Positions 22,833 through 32,443 of a stretch of DNA of 48,034 nt are shown piece by piece. This DNA is from Spyradocola merdavium (GTDB lineage: Bacteria; Bacillota; Clostridia; Christensenellales; UBA1750), in NCBI GenBank assembly GCA_018711265.1, contig DVIM01000035.1, positions 1 to 48,034 of the forward strand. Reading direction: 5' to 3'. The notes beneath the pieces were generated by a model that was given only the letters and a program-made list of their open reading frames with translations, was not told the origin of the DNA and did not search any database. Position numbers and translations under genes: made by a program. Within the stretch, counting starts at the first letter, position 1. The number at the start of each line of letters is the position of its first letter.

Positions 22833-23552
22833 ATGGAAACGGGTGGCATCTCCAAGCTCACTCTGCAGCGCCTGCCCACGTACCTATCCTACCTGCGGAC
22901 CCTTCCGCAGGAAGAGGGCGCGGCCATCTCCGCGGCGGCCATCGCCTCGGCGCTTGGCCTGGGCGAGGTTCAGGTGCGCAAGGACCTTGCAACCGTAAGC
23001 GATGCGGGGAAACCGAAGGTCGGGTACCTGATTGCCGACCTCATGCGCGATCTGGAGCACTTTCTCGGATACGGCACGCGCAACCGCGCCGTGCTCATCG
23101 GGGTGGGGAATCTGGGCCTTGCGCTCCTTTCCTACGGCGGATTTGCCGACTATGGGCTGAACATCGTAGCCGCGTTTGACAACAAGAGCGCGCTCATCGG
23201 CTCGGCCGTGGACGGCCGGCCCGTGCTGGACATCCAGGCCCTGCCCGCCTTCTGCCAGAAGGAGAAGATCCAGATCGGCATCCTCACGGTGCCGGCCTCG
23301 GCGGCGCAGGGGTGCTTAAACGCCCTGGTCGAGGGCGGCGTGCGCGCGGTCTGGAACTTTGCGCCGGTGCACCTTACGGCGCCGGAGGGCGTGCTGGTCC
23401 AGCGCGAGAACATGGCAAGCTCCCTGGCCCTTTTGTCCTACCATCTCAAGCAGGCGGAAAGGCCGGCGGAAAACGGGTCCGTTCAACCCCGCGGCGCGCG
23501 GCCGCGGATTGCAGACGAAAAGACGAAAAATGGAGGAAGCAGACATGGGTAA
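22833..23552 (+). CDS. rex: Redox-sensing transcriptional repressor Rex
   Basis: A 239-residue NADH/NAD+ sensor that releases DNA when NADH rises. The winged-helix domain (about 1-80) reads LTLQRLPTYLSYLRTL, ISAAAIASALGLGEVQVRKD with the recognition helix, and KPKVGYLIADLMRDLEHFLG. The Rossmann domain opens with AVLIGVGNLGLALLSYGGF, and NFAPVHLTAPEGVLVQREN precedes the swapped C-terminal helix. About 25 polar residues extend beyond the usual end. The ATG follows AAAGGAGAG. Its stop overlaps the start of the malate-type dehydrogenase gene by 8 bases, making rex the first gene of the reductive C4-dicarboxylate operon, where sensing NADH is meaningful. Confidence 0.96.
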   Translation: METGGISKLTLQRLPTYLSYLRTLPQEEGAAISAAAIASALGLGEVQVRKDLATVSDAGKPKVGYLIADLMRDLEHFLGYGTRNRAVLIGVGNLGLALLSYGGFADYGLNIVAAFDNKSALIGSAVDGRPVLDIQALPAFCQKEKIQIGILTVPASAAQGCLNALVEGGVRAVWNFAPVHLTAPEGVLVQRENMASSLALLSYHLKQAERPAENGSVQPRGARPRIADEKTKNGGSRHG

Positions 23553-24492
23553 GAAAGTTACGATCATCGGAGCAGGCAGCGTAGGTTCCACCATCGCCTA
23601 CACCATGGCGGTCAACGGCATCGCCACGGAGATCGTCATGATCGACATCAATGAAGCGAAGGCCATGGGCGAGGCGCTGGACATCCGCCAGGGCGTTCCC
23701 TTCTGTCCCCCCGTCTCGATCTACGCGGGCGGATACCAGGACGCGCAGGATTCCGACATCGTCATCCTGACCTCCGGCATCGCGCGCAAGCCCGGACAGA
23801 CCCGCCTGGAGCTGGCGCAGGTCAATGTCGACATCACCAAGTCCATCATCCCGCAGATCGTCAAGCACGCGCCCAACGCGGTCTACATCATCGTGGCCAA
23901 CCCGGTCGACATCCTGACGTATGTCTTCACCAAGGTCTCCGGCCTGCCGGAGAAGCAGGTCATCGGCTCGGGCACGATCCTGGACACCGCGCGCCTGCGC
24001 GCCCGCATTGCGGAGTACTACAACATCAACCAGCAGAACGTGCACGCCTACGTCTTCGGCGAGCACGGCGACACCTCGTTTGTGCCCTGGTCCATGGCCA
24101 CGGTCTCCAACATCGCCATCGACAAGTACTCCCAGAGCCTGACCAACACCGACTTTGTGGAGCCCAAGCTCGTGCACTCCGAGGTGGAGACCTACATCCG
24201 CAAGTCCGGCGGCAAGATCATCGAGCGCAAGGGCGCGACCTTCTATGCGGTCGCGGTCTCGGTCTGCCACATCTGCAAGTGCGTCTTCTCCGGCGCGGAT
24301 ACGGCCATGACCGTCTCCAGCATGATGCACGGCGAGTACGGCATCGACGACGTGTGCCTGAGCACCCTGTCCCTCGTCGGCCCGGACGGCCTGGCCAGCA
24401 AGGTCATCGCGCCGCTGACGGAGGAGGAGACCGCGCTCCTGCACAAGAGCGCCGACAGCCTCAAGGCCGTCATCGCGGGCATCAAGCTCTGA
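23545..24492 (+). CDS. mdh: LDH/MDH-superfamily dehydrogenase, probably malate dehydrogenase
   Basis: A 315-residue NAD-dependent 2-hydroxyacid dehydrogenase. NAD site: VTIIGAGSVGSTIAYTMA, with Asp 34 in MIDIN selecting NAD. Catalytic residues: Asp 147 (GTILDTARL), Arg 150 and His 174 (GEHGDTSF). By overall similarity it would be called L-lactate dehydrogenase, but the specificity loop reads TSGIARKPGQTRLEL: Arg 81 occupies the position of Gln 102 of Bacillus lactate dehydrogenase. Replacing that Gln with Arg is known to switch the Bacillus enzyme to oxaloacetate/malate. Thr 232, typical of lactate enzymes, is kept. Lying between rex and fumC, it most likely reduces oxaloacetate to malate; lactate dehydrogenase is the alternative. 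Confidence 0.85.
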   Translation: MGKKVTIIGAGSVGSTIAYTMAVNGIATEIVMIDINEAKAMGEALDIRQGVPFCPPVSIYAGGYQDAQDSDIVILTSGIARKPGQTRLELAQVNVDITKSIIPQIVKHAPNAVYIIVANPVDILTYVFTKVSGLPEKQVIGSGTILDTARLRARIAEYYNINQQNVHAYVFGEHGDTSFVPWSMATVSNIAIDKYSQSLTNTDFVEPKLVHSEVETYIRKSGGKIIERKGATFYAVAVSVCHICKCVFSGADTAMTVSSMMHGEYGIDDVCLSTLSLVGPDGLASKVIAPLTEEETALLHKSADSLKAVIAGIKL

Positions 24493-24508
24493 TTCGGATC
24501 AAAAAAGC

Positions 24509-24548
24509 GCATTCCCGGCGGCCGCACAGCCGCCGGGAATGCCTGTGA
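24509..24548 (+). terminator. Hairpin between mdh and fumC
   Basis: Perfect 14-base-pair stem (24509-24522 with 24529-24542), 6-base loop, then CTGTGAAATTTT. The U-tract is imperfect, so it probably attenuates rather than ends transcription into fumC. Confidence 0.6.
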
Positions 24549-24576
24549 AATTTTGCGATAAAGAGAGTGAAGAGAA

Positions 24577-25956
<1,380 letters not shown>

Positions 25957-25988
25957 CCACTGAACCGAAATCAAGGGAAGGGAAAGCT

Positions 25989-26777
25989 ATGAACTTTAGT
26001 TACTATCCCGGCTGCACGCTGAAGAACAAGGCGCAGGACCTGGATCGCTACGCCCGCCTTTCCGCGGAAAAGCTGGGCATTCACCTGGAGGAGCTGAGCG
26101 AGTGGCAGTGCTGCGGCGGCGCCTTCTCCATGGGCAAGGATGAAATCGCAAGCAAGCTGGCCGCCGTGCGCGCGCTCAACGGCGCAAAGGAGCAGGGCCA
26201 GGACCTTGTCACCCTCTGTTCCGCCTGCCACAACGTGCTCAAGCAGGCCAACGACGCCATGGCGCACGACGAGGAGTTCTCCGAGCATGCCAACAACTAC
26301 ATGCAGCTGGAGAAGCCCTACAAGGGCGAGACGCGCGTCATCCACTATTTGGAGCTGCTGCGCGACGTCGTGGGCTTTGACAACCTCAAGAAGGCGGTCG
26401 TAAAGCCCCTGACGGGCAAGAAGGTCGCCGCCTACTACGGCTGCCTGCTGCTGCGCCCGAGCAAGGTCATGCAGATGGACAACCCCGAGAACCCCACCAT
26501 CATCGAGGACTTCCTGCGCGCCATCGGCGCCGAGCCCGTGCTCTACGCCAACCGCAACGAGTGCTGCGGCGGGTACGCGGTCCTGGAGGACCGCGCCATC
26601 GCGCAGAAGAAGAGCGCCGCGGTCATGGAGAACGCCGCCGACCAGGGCGCGGAGATGATGATCACCGCATGTCCCCTGTGCGAGTACAACCTCAAGAAGA
26701 ACACGCCGGCCGATGGCCGCCTGCCGGTCTATTACTTCACCGAGCTGCTGGCCGAGGCGCTGGGCGTCAAGGAATAA
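25989..26777 (+). CDS. hdrB: Heterodisulfide reductase subunit B-like protein
   Basis: A 262-residue soluble protein with two complete CCG domains. The first set is Cys 9, Cys 41-Cys 42, Cys 77 and Cys 80 (C-x31-CC-x34-C-x2-C); the second is Cys 152, Cys 192-193, Cys 228 and Cys 231. In methanogen HdrB these ligate two non-cubane [4Fe-4S] clusters that reduce the CoM-CoB heterodisulfide. A Clostridium has neither thiol, so the acceptor differs. With hdrC and hdrA directly downstream it completes an HdrABC core. The neighbouring fumarate reductase genes suggest electrons pass from here towards FrdB/FrdA, comparable to thiol:fumarate reductase TfrB, in which FrdB- and HdrB-like parts are fused. 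Confidence 0.93.
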   Translation: MNFSYYPGCTLKNKAQDLDRYARLSAEKLGIHLEELSEWQCCGGAFSMGKDEIASKLAAVRALNGAKEQGQDLVTLCSACHNVLKQANDAMAHDEEFSEHANNYMQLEKPYKGETRVIHYLELLRDVVGFDNLKKAVVKPLTGKKVAAYYGCLLLRPSKVMQMDNPENPTIIEDFLRAIGAEPVLYANRNECCGGYAVLEDRAIAQKKSAAVMENAADQGAEMMITACPLCEYNLKKNTPADGRLPVYYFTELLAEALGVKE

Positions 26778-26793
26778 AGGAAGGAGAGCCAAG

Positions 26794-27177
26794 ATGAGCA
26801 AATTCGACAAGGAGCAGATCCTGCGCACCAGCGGCGTCAACGTGCTCAAGTGCATGAGATGCGGCAAGTGCTCTGCGACCTGCCCCTCCTACGATGAGAT
26901 GGAGTACCATCCCCATCAGTTCGTCTACATGGTCGAAAAGGGCGAGATCGACAAGCTGATGCAGTCTCCCTCCATCTACAAGTGCCTCTCCTGCTACGCT
27001 TGTGTGGAGCGCTGTCCGCGGGGCGTGGAGCCCGCCAAGGTCGTGGAGGCCGTGCGCCTGCAGGTCATCCGCCAGCAGGGCATGAACCACCTGACCCCGG
27101 ACGACATCCCCGCGCTGCTCGACGAGGACCTGCCCCAGCAGGCCATCGTCACCGCGATGCGCAAATACAGCAAGTAA
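26794..27177 (+). CDS. hdrC: Heterodisulfide reductase subunit C-like ferredoxin
   Basis: A 127-residue protein with two [4Fe-4S] motifs: Cys 20, 23, 26, 30 (LKCMRCGKCSATCP) and Cys 64, 67, 70, 74 (YKCLSCYACVERCPRG). This spacing and the surrounding helices are those of HdrC, which conducts electrons from HdrA to HdrB. The ATG has AAGGAGAG upstream. It is 16 bases after hdrB and 12 bases before hdrA, so the B-C-A order and tight spacing support assembly as one complex. Confidence 0.93.
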   Translation: MSKFDKEQILRTSGVNVLKCMRCGKCSATCPSYDEMEYHPHQFVYMVEKGEIDKLMQSPSIYKCLSCYACVERCPRGVEPAKVVEAVRLQVIRQQGMNHLTPDDIPALLDEDLPQQAIVTAMRKYSK

Positions 27178-27189
27178 GGAGGAGACAAG

Positions 27190-29187
27190 ATGCAAAGAAT
27201 TGGCGTATTTGTATGTTGGTGCGGCAGCAATATTGCCGCCACCGTGGATGTAAACGCGGTCTCCGAGGCGCTCGCACGCGAGCCCGGCGTCGTCTTCTCC
27301 ACCAACTACCAGTACATGTGCTCGGAGTCCGGTCAGAACCTGATCAAGGACGCCATCAAGGAGCACCAGCTCACGGGCGTGGTCATCTGCTCCTGCTCGC
27401 CCCGCATGCACGAGGCGACCTTCCGCAAGACCGTCGCGGCCGCGGGCCTCAACTCCTACATGCTGGAGATCGCCAACATCCGCGAGCAGTGCTCCTGGAT
27501 TCACAAGGACAAGGCCGAGGCCACGGAAAAGGCCATCATCCTGGGCCGCGCGGCGATCGCCAAGGTCCAGCTCAACGCGCCGCTGACCCCCGGCACCAGC
27601 CCCGTGACCAAGCGCGCGCTGGTCATCGGCGGCGGCATCGCGGGCATCCAGACCGCCCTGGACATCGCCGACGCGGGCTTTGAGGTCGACATCGTCGAAA
27701 AGCAGCCCACCATCGGCGGCAAGATGACCCAGATCGACAAGACCTTCCCAACCCTGGACTGCGCGGCCTGCATCCTCACCCCGAAGATGGTCGACTGCGC
27801 GCAGAACGAGAAGATCAACATCTTCGCCTACAGCGAGGTCGAAGAGGTCAAGGGCTTTGTCGGCAGCTTCACCGTCAAGATCAAGAAGAAGGCGCGCTAC
27901 GTCGACCCGGTCAAGTGCACCGGCTGCGGCGAGTGCACCGAGAAGTGCCCGATGAAGAAGATCCCCAACGAGTTCAACCTCGGCCTGGATACGCGCCGCG
28001 CCATCTACATCCCCTTTGCGCAGGCCGTGCCCAAGGTCGCGACCATCGATCCCGACCACTGCAACATGCTCAAGAACGGCAAGTGCGGCCTGTGCGCCAA
28101 GGTGTGCTCCGCCGGCGCCATCGACTACAAGCAGAAGGACGAGATCGTCGAGCGCGAGTACGGCGCCATTGTCGTTGCCACGGGCTACAACCCCATCAAG
28201 CTCGACGACTACGACGAGTACGCCTACGCCCAGAGCAAGGACGTCGTCTCCTCCCTGGAGTTTGAGCGCCTGACCAACGCGGCCGGCCCCACGGGCGGCA
28301 CGCTGCTGCGCCCCTCCGACGGCAAGCACCCGCACACCATCGTCTTTGTGCAGTGCGTGGGCTCCCGCTGCTCGGCTGAGGGCAAGGGCAAGAGCTACTG
28401 CTCCAAGATCTGCTGCATGTACACGGCCAAGCACGCGATGCTGACCCGCGAAAAGTACCCCGATACGGACGTCTACGTCTTCTACATCGACGTGCGCTCC
28501 CCCGGCAAGAACTACGACGAGTTCTACCGCCGCGCGGTCGAGGAGTACGGCGTGCACTACATCAAGGGCATGGTCGGCAAGGTCGTGCCGCGCTCGGACG
28601 GCAAGCTCCTTGTGCAGGCCTCGGACCTGCTGGCGAACGAGCAGCTGCACATCGAGGCCGACATGGTGGTCCTCGCCGCGGCCATCGAGCCGGATAAGTC
28701 CGCGCGGCCGCTGGCCACGATGCTGACCGCCTCCATGGACACCAACGACTTCTTCACCGAAGCCCACGCCAAGCTGCGCCCCGTGGAGAGCCCGACGGCG
28801 GGCATCTTCCTCTCCGGCGCGTGCCAGGGCCCCAAGGACATCCCGGACACCGTCGCCCAGGCGGGCGCCGCGGCCTCCAAGGTCATCGGGCTGCTGGCCA
28901 AGGACAAGCTGACCGGCAACCCCTGCATCGCGCACCCGGACGAGTGGATGTGCAACGGCTGCTCCTCCTGCGAGAAGGTCTGCCCCTACGGCGCCATCTC
29001 CTACGTGGACAAGGAGTTCCGCATGCCCGACCGCACCACGGCCATCCGCCGCGTCGCGGTGGTCAACGAGGCGGTCTGCCAGGGCTGCGGCGCCTGCACG
29101 GTCGCCTGCCCCTCCGGCGCGATGGACCTCAAGGGCTTCTCGAACAGCCAGATTATGGCGGAGGTTGACGCACTATGCAAGATGTAA
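27190..29187 (+). CDS. hdrA: Heterodisulfide reductase subunit A-like bifurcating flavoprotein
   Basis: A 665-residue iron-sulfur flavoprotein; in methanogens HdrA carries the FAD at which electron pairs are split between a low- and a high-potential path. An N-terminal Cys-containing domain (about 1-135) precedes the FAD Rossmann motif LVIGGGIAGIQTALDIA (147-152 glycines) and the TLDCAACILTPKM segment. An inserted ferredoxin has Cys 243, 246, 249, 253 and Cys 291, 299, 302, 306. The C-terminal ferredoxin has Cys 588, 591, 594, 598 and Cys 630, 633, 636, 640. CCMYTAKHAML and FFTEAHAKLRPVE are family-specific. Its 3' end overlaps the MvhD-like gene by 13 bases, coupling the subunits that touch each other in Mvh-Hdr. 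Confidence 0.95.
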   Translation: MQRIGVFVCWCGSNIAATVDVNAVSEALAREPGVVFSTNYQYMCSESGQNLIKDAIKEHQLTGVVICSCSPRMHEATFRKTVAAAGLNSYMLEIANIREQCSWIHKDKAEATEKAIILGRAAIAKVQLNAPLTPGTSPVTKRALVIGGGIAGIQTALDIADAGFEVDIVEKQPTIGGKMTQIDKTFPTLDCAACILTPKMVDCAQNEKINIFAYSEVEEVKGFVGSFTVKIKKKARYVDPVKCTGCGECTEKCPMKKIPNEFNLGLDTRRAIYIPFAQAVPKVATIDPDHCNMLKNGKCGLCAKVCSAGAIDYKQKDEIVEREYGAIVVATGYNPIKLDDYDEYAYAQSKDVVSSLEFERLTNAAGPTGGTLLRPSDGKHPHTIVFVQCVGSRCSAEGKGKSYCSKICCMYTAKHAMLTREKYPDTDVYVFYIDVRSPGKNYDEFYRRAVEEYGVHYIKGMVGKVVPRSDGKLLVQASDLLANEQLHIEADMVVLAAAIEPDKSARPLATMLTASMDTNDFFTEAHAKLRPVESPTAGIFLSGACQGPKDIPDTVAQAGAAASKVIGLLAKDKLTGNPCIAHPDEWMCNGCSSCEKVCPYGAISYVDKEFRMPDRTTAIRRVAVVNEAVCQGCGACTVACPSGAMDLKGFSNSQIMAEVDALCKM

Positions 29188-29612
29188 AGACGTTCAAACC
29201 CAAAATCGTTGCCTTTTGCTGCAACTGGTGCTCCTACGCGGGCGCGGACCTGGCGGGCACCAACCGCCTGAACTATCCCGCGGATGTCAAGATCATCCGC
29301 GTGCCCTGCTCCTGCCGCGTGAACCCCATGTTCATCCTGCGCGCCTTCCAGCGCGGGGCGGACGGCGTCATCCTCTGCGGCTGCCACCCGGGCGACTGTC
29401 ACTACACCACCGGCAACTACTACGCCCGCCGGCGCATGACGCTGCTGTTCTCGATGCTGGACTACCTGGGCATTGAGAAGGAGCGCACGCGCGTGGAGTG
29501 GGTCTCCGCCGCCGAGGGCGCCAAGTTCGCCCAGACCATGAACGAGTTCGTGGAGGCCGTGACCAAGCTTGGCGAGAACAAGAGATTGGAGGATCTGAGA
29601 TGCAAGAAATGA
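29175..29612 (+). CDS. mvhD: MvhD/FlxD-like [2Fe-2S] electron-transfer subunit
   Basis: A 145-residue protein of the MvhD family, whose [2Fe-2S] cluster hands electrons to HdrA. Ligand candidates are grouped: AFCCNWCSYAGAD (Cys 15, 16, 19), VPCSCRVNP (45, 47) and GVILCGCHPGDCHYTTGN (68, 70, 75), all typical. The C-terminus RVEWVSAAEGAKFAQTMNEF is the conserved docking region. In HdrABC-FlxABCD systems this subunit (FlxD) bridges the NADH-oxidising FlxABC part to HdrA. No hydrogenase subunit is encoded nearby, which argues for NADH rather than hydrogen as donor. It overlaps both neighbours by 13 bases. Confidence 0.93.
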   Translation: MQDVKTFKPKIVAFCCNWCSYAGADLAGTNRLNYPADVKIIRVPCSCRVNPMFILRAFQRGADGVILCGCHPGDCHYTTGNYYARRRMTLLFSMLDYLGIEKERTRVEWVSAAEGAKFAQTMNEFVEAVTKLGENKRLEDLRCKK

Positions 29613-30574
29613 TGATTGCCAAGGCCAAGGAACTCCTTGGCAGCGGCGCCGTCAATCGGGTTCTCGGATGGAAGACGGGCGAGTTCGTCTACGACATCAC
29701 CCCGGCCGTCTTTACGAGCGTCGAGGAGCTGGAGAAGGACTTCGTCTACAACGACTTCTGCGGCAACAACCTCTCCAAGTACCTGATCAAGGAGTCCCGC
29801 AAGGAGGGAAAGATCCTCGCCTTCCTCAAGCCCTGCGACACCTATAGCTTTAACCAGCTCCTCAAGGAGCACCGCATCCTGCGCGACAACGTCTACGTCG
29901 TGGGCGTGCCCTGCGAGGGCAAGACCGACGGCGAGACGCTCAAGGCCAAGGGCGTAAAGGGCATCCTCGGCATCCGCACCGAGGGCGACAGCTTCGTCGT
30001 GGACACCCTCTACGGCGAAAAGACCCTCGCAAAGGCCGACGCCCTGCCCGAGCGCTGTCTTTCCTGCAAGAGCAAAAAGCACATGGTCTATGACGAGCTG
30101 CTGGGGCCGGAGGGCGAGGTCCTCGACTCCCACCGCTTCGACATGGTCGAAAAGATCGAGAAGATGACGCCGGACGAGCGCTTCGAGTTCTGGCGCGGCG
30201 AGCTCTCCCGCTGCATCCGCTGCAACGCCTGCCGCAACGTCTGCCCCGCCTGCTCGTGCGAGAAGTGCGTCTTTGACAACGACGCCTCCGGCATCGCGCA
30301 GAAGGCCGCGGCCGACAGCTTCGAGGAGAACATGTTCCACATCATCCGCGCTTTCCACGTCGCCGGCCGCTGCACGGACTGCGGCGAGTGCTCGCGCGTT
30401 TGCCCGCAGAACATCCCCCTGCACCTGCTCAACCGCAAGTTCATCAAGGACATCGACACCTTCTACGGCGAGTACCAGGCGGGCGAGGACACGACCACCC
30501 GCGCGCCGCTGACGAACTACGACCCGGGCGACGTTGAGCCCAGCATCGTCTATGGCAAGGGAGGGAAAAAGTGA
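29600..30574 (+). CDS. Flx-like iron-sulfur subunit with FrhB/FdhB-like N-terminus
   Basis: A 324-residue cytoplasmic protein. The N-terminal 150 residues resemble the FrhB/FdhB flavoprotein beta-subunit family (AFLKPCDTYSFNQLLKEHRI and YVVGVPCEG). The C-terminal region carries two [4Fe-4S] motifs: Cys 205, 208, 211, 215 (SRCIRCNACRNVCPAC, followed by SCEKC) and Cys 258, 261, 264, 268 (GRCTDCGECSRVCP). This matches one of the two iron-sulfur subunits (FlxB/FlxC) of flavin oxidoreductase complexes that pair with HdrABC. The ATG at 29600 has GGAGG upstream and overlaps mvhD; the stop abuts the next start, so stoichiometric translation is expected. Which Flx letter applies is uncertain. Confidence 0.85.
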   Translation: MQEMMIAKAKELLGSGAVNRVLGWKTGEFVYDITPAVFTSVEELEKDFVYNDFCGNNLSKYLIKESRKEGKILAFLKPCDTYSFNQLLKEHRILRDNVYVVGVPCEGKTDGETLKAKGVKGILGIRTEGDSFVVDTLYGEKTLAKADALPERCLSCKSKKHMVYDELLGPEGEVLDSHRFDMVEKIEKMTPDERFEFWRGELSRCIRCNACRNVCPACSCEKCVFDNDASGIAQKAAADSFEENMFHIIRAFHVAGRCTDCGECSRVCPQNIPLHLLNRKFIKDIDTFYGEYQAGEDTTTRAPLTNYDPGDVEPSIVYGKGGKK

Positions 30575-31599
30575 TGCGCAAACTCCCCATTGACCAGCTC
30601 GGCGCCCTCTTTCAGGCCATCGCGGAGAAGGAGGCGCTCTACATCCCTGCGGACGATTCCTCCGGCCAGGCGCGCTTTCAGCGCTGGCACGAGGGGATGG
30701 AGATGACCCACGCGCTCAACACCGTGCGCAGCGCCAAGGACTTCTTCTTCCCGCAGACGGAAAACCTGGTGGACTTTAAGCTCAAGGGCAAGGAGATCGA
30801 GGTCATCGACCCCCGCACCGAGCACGAGGACTTCGTGGTCTTCGGCGTGCGCGGCTGCGACGCCCGCAGCTTCACGATCCTGGACAAGGTGTTCCTGGCC
30901 GAGCCCGTGGACACCTACTACAAGTCCCGCCGCGAGCACGGCACGATCGTTTCCCTGGCCTGCACCCATCCGGAGGAGACCTGCTTCTGCTCCACCTTCG
31001 GCATCGACCCCGCCGCCCCCGAGGGCGACGCCCGCGGCTGGATCGAGGGCGACAGCCTGTACCTCGAGGCGCTGACCGAAAAGGGCGAGAAGTTCCTCGC
31101 GGCTGTGGCGGACAAGACAAGCGAGTGCGGGGACGAGGCCGTCCGCGCCCAGCAGGAGAAGACCCGCGACATCGCCAAGAAGCTGCCCCTGCACGAGCTC
31201 AACCTCACCGGCTTTAACGGCGAGAACATGCTCAAGCTCTTCGACTCCAAGAAGTGGGGCGAGCTCAGCCAGGCGTGCCTGGGCTGCGGCACCTGCACCT
31301 TCGTCTGCCCGACCTGCCAGTGCTACGACATCCGCGACTTCAACACGGGCAGCGGCATCACGCGCTTCCGCTGCTGGGACTCGTGCATGTACTCCGACTT
31401 TACCAAGATGGCCAGCGGAAACCCGCGCCTTACGCAGCTGGAGCGGTTCCGCCAGCGCTTCATGCACAAGCTGGTCTACTTCCCCGCCAACAACGAGGGC
31501 GAGTACGGGTGCGTGGGCTGCGGCCGGTGCCTGGCCAAGTGCCCCATCTCCATGAACATCGTGAAGGTCGCCAAGGCCCTGGCAGAAGAGGTGAGATAA
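30574..31599 (+). CDS. Flx-like iron-sulfur subunit, AsrA/HydB-like
   Basis: A 341-residue protein similar to anaerobic sulfite reductase subunit A and sulfhydrogenase beta subunits. The N-terminal domain contains FVVFGVRGCDARSFTILDKV and VSLACTHPEETCFCSTFG. Two [4Fe-4S] motifs follow: Cys 235, 238, 241, 245 (QACLGCGTCTFVCP) and Cys 313, 316, 319, 323 (YGCVGCGRCLAKCP). A GTG (30571) and an ATG (30574) are adjacent; the ATG is preferred for its 8-base spacing from GGAGGG. Together with the downstream FAD/NAD protein it reproduces the AsrA-AsrB-like pair found in Flx complexes, relaying electrons from NADH to the MvhD-like subunit. No siroheme subunit (AsrC) is present, so it is not a sulfite reductase. 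Confidence 0.87.
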   Translation: MRKLPIDQLGALFQAIAEKEALYIPADDSSGQARFQRWHEGMEMTHALNTVRSAKDFFFPQTENLVDFKLKGKEIEVIDPRTEHEDFVVFGVRGCDARSFTILDKVFLAEPVDTYYKSRREHGTIVSLACTHPEETCFCSTFGIDPAAPEGDARGWIEGDSLYLEALTEKGEKFLAAVADKTSECGDEAVRAQQEKTRDIAKKLPLHELNLTGFNGENMLKLFDSKKWGELSQACLGCGTCTFVCPTCQCYDIRDFNTGSGITRFRCWDSCMYSDFTKMASGNPRLTQLERFRQRFMHKLVYFPANNEGEYGCVGCGRCLAKCPISMNIVKVAKALAEEVR

Positions 31600-31600
31600 G

Positions 31601-32428
31601 ATGATGCAGGAGACTTTGATTCCCAAGATCGGCGTCGTGACGGACATCCGCATCGACACCCCGGACATCAAGACCTTCCGGGTCGTGGGTTTGGACGGCA
31701 AAAAGGTCTTCGAACACATGCCCGGCCAGTGCGCCATGCTCTCCATCCCGGGCGTCGGCGAGGCGATGTTCTCCATCACCTCCTCCCCGACGAACACCGA
31801 GTACATGGAGTTCAGCATCAAGAAGTGCGGCTGCCTGACCACCTGGCTCCACGCCATGGACGTCGGCCAGCAGATCACCATCCGCGGGCCCTACGGCAAG
31901 CACTTCCCGGTGGAGGACGAGTTTAAGGGCAAGGACCTGATGGTCGTGGCCGGCGGCGTCGGCCTTGCGCCCGTGCGCTCGGTCATCAACTACGTCCGTG
32001 CCAAGCGCCAGGACTACGGCAAGGTCATGATCGTCTACGGCTCCCGCTCCAAGGAGGACCTGCTGGACTACAACGAGATCCTCTCGGAGTGGATGCAGGA
32101 CGACGGCGTGGAGGTCCACCTCACCATCGACCGCCCGCAGGACGATTGGGACGGCCACGTGGGCTTTGTTCCCAACTACGTCAAGGAGCTCAACCCCTCC
32201 AAGGACTACACCGTCATCATGTGCGGGCCGCCCATCATGATCAAGTTCACGCTTGCGAACCTCAAGGAGATGGGCTTTGCGGAGACGCAGGTCTACACCA
32301 CCATGGAGCTGCGGATGAAGTGCGGCGTCGGCAAGTGCGGCCGGTGCAACATCGGCAGCAAGTACGTCTGCAAGGACGGCCCGGTCTTCCGCTTTGACCA
32401 GTTGGACGCTCTGCCCAACGAGTATTAA
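31601..32428 (+). CDS. FAD/NAD(P)-binding diaphorase subunit (FlxA / AsrB / PyrK-like)
   Basis: A 275-residue ferredoxin-reductase-fold protein, the likely NADH-oxidising entry point. The FAD domain has AMFSITSSPTNTEYMEF; the nucleotide domain has VVAGGVGLAPVRSVINYVRA, MIVYGSRSKEDLLDY and VIMCGPPIMIKFTLANLKEM. The C-terminus carries a PyrK-type [2Fe-2S] motif, MKCGVGKCGRCNIGSKYVC then KDGPVF. The ATG at 31601 is adjacent to a second at 31604; GAGGTGA precedes both. It ends 15 bases before the frdB-like gene. The specific cofactor (NADH or NADPH) cannot be read with certainty; other Flx proteins use NADH. Confidence 0.88.
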   Translation: MMQETLIPKIGVVTDIRIDTPDIKTFRVVGLDGKKVFEHMPGQCAMLSIPGVGEAMFSITSSPTNTEYMEFSIKKCGCLTTWLHAMDVGQQITIRGPYGKHFPVEDEFKGKDLMVVAGGVGLAPVRSVINYVRAKRQDYGKVMIVYGSRSKEDLLDYNEILSEWMQDDGVEVHLTIDRPQDDWDGHVGFVPNYVKELNPSKDYTVIMCGPPIMIKFTLANLKEMGFAETQVYTTMELRMKCGVGKCGRCNIGSKYVCKDGPVFRFDQLDALPNEY

Positions 32429-32443
32429 AAGGAGAGTTCACAC

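Noticed and set aside
30550..31881. Antisense frames opposite the Flx subunits
   Set aside because: They mirror the conserved Cys-rich proteins encoded on the plus strand and contain no motif of their own.
30574..32428. Anaerobic sulfite reductase (asrAB) as the function of the two Flx-like genes
   Set aside because: The catalytic siroheme subunit AsrC is absent and the genes are embedded between mvhD and frdB; they fit diaphorase-type subunits better.
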